NCBI GenBank assembly: GCA_934217675.1
Contig: CAKQCV010000001.1
Coordinates: forward strand, 1 to 64,000
DNA: 64,000 nt
From: an uncultured Prevotella sp.
Lineage (GTDB): Bacteria > Bacteroidota > Bacteroidia > Bacteroidales > Bacteroidaceae
Reading direction: 5' to 3'
Shown here: positions 61,192 to 64,000 of the stretch, piece by piece
Position numbering within the stretch: the stretch's first letter is position 1
How the letters are laid out: the number at the start of each line of letters is the position of its first letter
The notes under the pieces: generated by a model
Database searches by the model: none
Seen by the model: only the letters and a program-made list of their open reading frames with translations
Told to the model about the DNA's origin: nothing
Made by a program: the position numbers and the translations under genes

Positions 61192-62304
61192 TTAGTCAGT
61201 TATGCGGTCGGTTATGTAGTAGTCGTAAAACCAATAATATGGTTTTTTGTATCTGTAGTAATTACCTGCGCCCATGCCGTCATTTATCATTACTCTTTCC
61301 ATACACGGGTCGTAAAAATAATTCATTCCGTCTATTTCAAGCATAGTCCATGTATGCGGTGTGTATCCCGAATTTCTGCTTTTGTGCTGTCCGTAATACA
61401 TTTTTGTGTTCATTCCAAGAGCTTTTGTCATATACTTAAAAGCAGATGAAAAATCATAACAAATGCCATATCCTTTTTCAAAAAGACTCATAGCGTAAAG
61501 TTGTTCTTCGTAAGCTTTTTTGTTTTTAGGAATAAGAAGTGTTCTTTCTTTGTACTGAAAGCCTACAAGATAATCATAAATTGCAAGTCTTTTATCGTCA
61601 TCGCTCATATTATCCTTAATGAGTTTGTCAAGCAGAGGGAATATAACATTATCAAGAGGCTCATAGCCAGATGATATATATTTTCCGTTCTTTACAGGCT
61701 TAGGCTTGTCTTCTTTTTTCATAGAACTTGTTAGAGGAACAGGTTTAGGAGCGGGCGTTGTAACCGTTGTTGTGGTAGTAGTTGTTACAACAGTAGTCAT
61801 TACAACCTTTTCTTCACTCAGATAATCGCTGTGAATAAAAGTGCCGTCCTTCAGCTTATAGTATCCTGTATCTGTTATAGCGGTTACTGTAACTTCGTCA
61901 TTTATATCGTACAGCTTAACGGTTTCAGCACCGAGAACTGCTTTCTTTCTGCTGTAACACGATACTGCAAGATACCTCTTTCCTTCAGCTTTTGTTTCCG
62001 TCCATTCGGGAACGGGCTTTGTAGTAACAGGTGTAGAAGTCTCAGTCGCCTTTGTACTCGTAACGGTTGTTTCGGCAGGCTTAGTTGTATTTGCCTTCGT
62101 TGATGTTACTGACACACTTGTTGCTTCTGCTTCCGAAGCGGCGATGCGGTCATCGGAACTGTTCGTTGTAGCGACAGGCGTTACTTTGCGATTGTTCTCA
62201 ACATAAGAGAGAGAGCTTTTGTTTGCATCGTTTGCACAGCCGCTGAAAGCTGTTACAACCATTATTGCAGTTAGCGTAATTGCAATTATTCTTGTACTTT
62301 TCAT
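61192..62304 (-). CDS. Lipoprotein with transglutaminase-like domain
   Basis: A lipobox FSGC (Cys at about 23) is followed by a long Thr/Ser/Pro-rich linker and an SH3-like region (VKLYDINDEVTVTAITDTGY, about 130-150). The C-terminal 150 residues contain the Cys-His-Asp of transglutaminase-like proteases: KGYGICYDFSSAF, TPHTWTMLEIDG and YFYDPCM. Such proteins modify cell-surface or cell-wall material. The Thr-rich linker resembles those of Ruminococcus surface proteins. Confidence 0.8.
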   Translation of the reverse strand: MKSTRIIAITLTAIMVVTAFSGCANDANKSSLSYVENNRKVTPVATTNSSDDRIAASEAEATSVSVTSTKANTTKPAETTVTSTKATETSTPVTTKPVPEWTETKAEGKRYLAVSCYSRKKAVLGAETVKLYDINDEVTVTAITDTGYYKLKDGTFIHSDYLSEEKVVMTTVVTTTTTTTVTTPAPKPVPLTSSMKKEDKPKPVKNGKYISSGYEPLDNVIFPLLDKLIKDNMSDDDKRLAIYDYLVGFQYKERTLLIPKNKKAYEEQLYAMSLFEKGYGICYDFSSAFKYMTKALGMNTKMYYGQHKSRNSGYTPHTWTMLEIDGMNYFYDPCMERVMINDGMGAGNYYRYKKPYYWFYDYYITDRITD

Positions 62305-62319
62305 TTGTTTTTGCTCCTA

Positions 62320-62359
62320 AAAAAAGAAATACTCTTGTAATCACGGAGATTACAAGAGT
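62320..62359 (-). terminator. Terminator after the zinc-ribbon gene
   Basis: Perfect 12-bp stem ACTCTTGTAATC with GATTACAAGAGT and a U-rich tail. Confidence 0.8.
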
Positions 62360-62419
62360 TTGGTAATATATATAAACGACAGTTGTTGTCGTGAATCCCC
62401 TGTTTTCTCTTTTGTTACG

Positions 62420-62638
62420 TTATTTAGAGTGCTTTTTATTGACTTTTCCCTTGTCAATTCCTTTTTTCAAGCATTCTTCGCAGTATGTATGCCCTTTCCC
62501 GTCAGGCAATATATTTACCGCTTTTGCCGCTTCTTGCATTGTGGTAATCTGGTCGTTTCCCATACAACATCTTGATTTACCACAACCTGTACACTGCACG
62601 ATGTATTGGTTGGTGTCTTTGTACCACCATATTGGCAT
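62420..62638 (-). CDS. Small zinc-ribbon protein, 72 aa
   Basis: The pattern CTGCGKSRCCM ... YCEECLKKGI (C-x2-C and C-x2-C) suggests one zinc site. A strong ribosome site (AAAGGAAGTGATAAA) precedes the ATG. Confidence 0.7.
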   Translation of the reverse strand: MPIWWYKDTNQYIVQCTGCGKSRCCMGNDQITTMQEAAKAVNILPDGKGHTYCEECLKKGIDKGKVNKKHSK

Positions 62639-62656
62639 TTTATCACTTCCTTTGTC

Positions 62657-62995
62657 TTAGGTGTCCTTGTACAATTGTTCAACCGTGTGGCATATTTCAT
62701 TGAAATCTTCTTTGTCATACAAATTTTTATCTATTGTAATAGTTGCATTGGCATAAGAACGAAGGTCAAGATTTCTTGTGTTGTATGCAAGCAAGACAAG
62801 GTTATTTGCTTCTTCATGACTTTTGGTGAAGACGTAAATAAGATTTTCGTTATCTCCAACAGGATTGAAGCATATAACATTCGGAACGCTAATCTCTTTT
62901 TTCGCCCAAGAGAAAGTTACTCTATCAAATGCGCATATATCTGATGTTGTCACATAAATGAGACCATTTTCAACTTGAACAAGCACATCTACCAT
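62657..62995 (-). CDS. Hypothetical protein, 112 aa
   Basis: Unrecognised; a beta-rich product with VENGLIYVTTSDICAFDRVT and a helical end. It is driven by the P-box at 63041, 46 bp upstream of the ATG. No partner gene is obvious. Confidence 0.6.
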   Translation of the reverse strand: MVDVLVQVENGLIYVTTSDICAFDRVTFSWAKKEISVPNVICFNPVGDNENLIYVFTKSHEEANNLVLLAYNTRNLDLRSYANATITIDKNLYDKEDFNEICHTVEQLYKDT

Positions 62996-63040
62996 GTTAA
63001 AATTTCCTTTCTCATAAAGTTGCTTCTGTTCATTGCCTAT

Positions 63041-63069
63041 ATTATAGCATAATGTAATGCAAATGTCAA
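63041..63069 (-). promoter_or_regulatory. P-box promoter (112-aa gene)
   Basis: -35 TTGACA (63064-63069), 17-bp spacer, extended -10 (63041-63046). Confidence 0.85.
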
Positions 63070-63110
63070 TACAAAACCCTTGTTCAAAAGAATTTAATTT
63101 TTTCTTTTCT

Positions 63111-63149
63111 AAAAAATTATAGCCCTGTTTGAATGATACAAACGGGGCT
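63111..63149 (-). terminator. Terminator after the 98-aa gene
   Basis: Stem AGCCCTGTTT with AAACGGGGCT and an A/T-rich tail. Confidence 0.7.
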
Positions 63150-63159
63150 AATATGATGT

Positions 63160-63456
63160 TTATAAATCTCTTTGTATTTTGTTTTTGGAACGTGGATTTG
63201 TATTATTTTCACTTTTTTGAGATGGCAAGTTTGAAAAATATTTTTCACACGTCTCTTTTGATTTATTTATATAATTAAGTTCGTGGTTATCGTTCCATTC
63301 ACCAATGTCTGCAATCTCAGTTTCAAACGGTGCTTGAATACAGTCAAAGCGACTGCTTAACATTTCTCTTGCAAATGTTTCAATGTCTTTGCATTCCTCG
63401 TATGCGCCATCATCGGGGAAAATCATATATCCTGTTACTTTTACTATCTGAGCCAT
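63160..63456 (-). CDS. Hypothetical protein with KNKIQRDL tail, 98 aa
   Basis: Unrecognised; contains a Glu/Asp-rich body and ends PRSKNKIQRDL, the same tail as its neighbour at 63511. The two genes lie 54 bp apart and both start with strong ribosome sites. Confidence 0.6.
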   Translation of the reverse strand: MAQIVKVTGYMIFPDDGAYEECKDIETFAREMLSSRFDCIQAPFETEIADIGEWNDNHELNYINKSKETCEKYFSNLPSQKSENNTNPRSKNKIQRDL

Positions 63457-63510
63457 AGCGTCATATCCTTTCTGCTTTTTTAGTTAGTGCTACTATAAAA
63501 GAATGACGCT

Positions 63511-63906
63511 TTATAAATCTCTTTGTATTTTATTTTTGGGACGTTGTTCCTTATCGTTTTCCTTCACTTTCGCTACAGTGTTAAGCCATACAAGGTAGCA
63601 GTCTGTGTCTGTGATAAATTCGGCACTTGTATCAGCATCAAATTCACTTTCTCCGTCAAGCAGAACATTATCATTCTCTATCAAGCTATCATAAAACTTT
63701 ACGTTATCTGAACGCTTGATAATATGCTCGATTTTCATTTCATAAAGAGCATCGTCTTCTTTTGAATATAAATAGGCTGTATCTCCGACATAGCAATTGC
63801 TTTCGTCAATGAAATAGTCTAATTCTTCGTTAGTGTCTTCGTTATATGAAGAACAAGTGTATTGCTCATCGTTGAAGATTGAGTCTTTGTTAAGTGCTTT
63901 TGTCAT
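63511..63906 (-). CDS. Hypothetical protein with KNKIQRDL tail, 131 aa
   Basis: Unrecognised and acidic (SYNEDTNEELDYFIDESNCY); it ends RPKNKIQRDL. The body is unlike the 98-aa protein, so the tail was probably copied by recombination. The last gene before the window edge. Confidence 0.6.
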   Translation of the reverse strand: MTKALNKDSIFNDEQYTCSSYNEDTNEELDYFIDESNCYVGDTAYLYSKEDDALYEMKIEHIIKRSDNVKFYDSLIENDNVLLDGESEFDADTSAEFITDTDCYLVWLNTVAKVKENDKEQRPKNKIQRDL

Positions 63907-64000
63907 AATAATATCCTCTTTTCTTTCTCATTGCTTATCTGGAAAAATCCTCTTGTTTTTTGTGCCTGATATTTAAGTTGTCGTGTTCATAGCTTTTCTG

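Overview
The window looks like part of a large plasmid (or plasmid-like chromid) of an AT-rich Gram-positive anaerobe, most likely a Ruminococcus-type Clostridia. Supporting signs are 22-bp iterons next to a Rep_3-type initiator gene, strong AAGGAG-type ribosome sites, threonine-rich lipoproteins with a transglutaminase-like domain, and many small proteins typical of clostridial plasmids (DUF932, DUF1064, DUF3846, DUF3990, TraX, ERF). I see no phage structural genes, rRNA or tRNA. The species assignment is inference.

Layout. 1-2000: thirteen iterons, a leaderless IS200-like TnpA relic and the replication initiator. 2000-3870: small leftward genes and DUF932. 3990-10975: a rightward type I restriction-modification operon (hsdR, hsdM, hsdS) plus a HEPN-like candidate. 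11016-12209: an ISL3-type transposase. 12360-20200: a DUF262/ADP-ribosyltransferase pair, a DNA methyltransferase and two variant-leucine-rich-repeat (LRV) proteins. 20200-37200: a Cas12f-like gene, then leftward accessory genes (AAA+ ATPase, DUF1064, HTH proteins, J-domain protein, nucleases, TraX). 37200-38980: a 1.7-kb non-coding region with a structured RNA candidate and several palindrome families. 38980-50200: a guanylate-kinase-like gene and five more LRV proteins, one fused to an ArdC-like N-terminus. 50450-63900: an AAA/DUF4143 protein, an aroB fragment, a DUF3990 pair, PIF1 helicase, ERF, two lipoproteins and small genes.

The most striking feature is a dispersed CRISPR system. One Cas12f1-like protein (435 aa, 21133-22440) carries Asn instead of the first RuvC Asp, so it is predicted to be nuclease-dead. 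Eight short CRISPR arrays lie at 13.7, 17.6, 26.5, 34.3, 43.3, 44.3, 46.4 and 51.2 kb, all in the same direction. Each has the same ~135-nt leader that resembles the Cas12f1 tracrRNA and abuts the first repeat, so a fused guide RNA may form naturally. No cas1, cas2 or cas4 is visible. The effector gene, four arrays, an RNA candidate beside cas12f and at least nine other genes share a near-consensus promoter with a conserved, partly palindromic spacer. That suggests one plasmid-wide regulator. RNA-guided binding or silencing rather than cleavage is a reasonable hypothesis, but it is not proven by the sequence.
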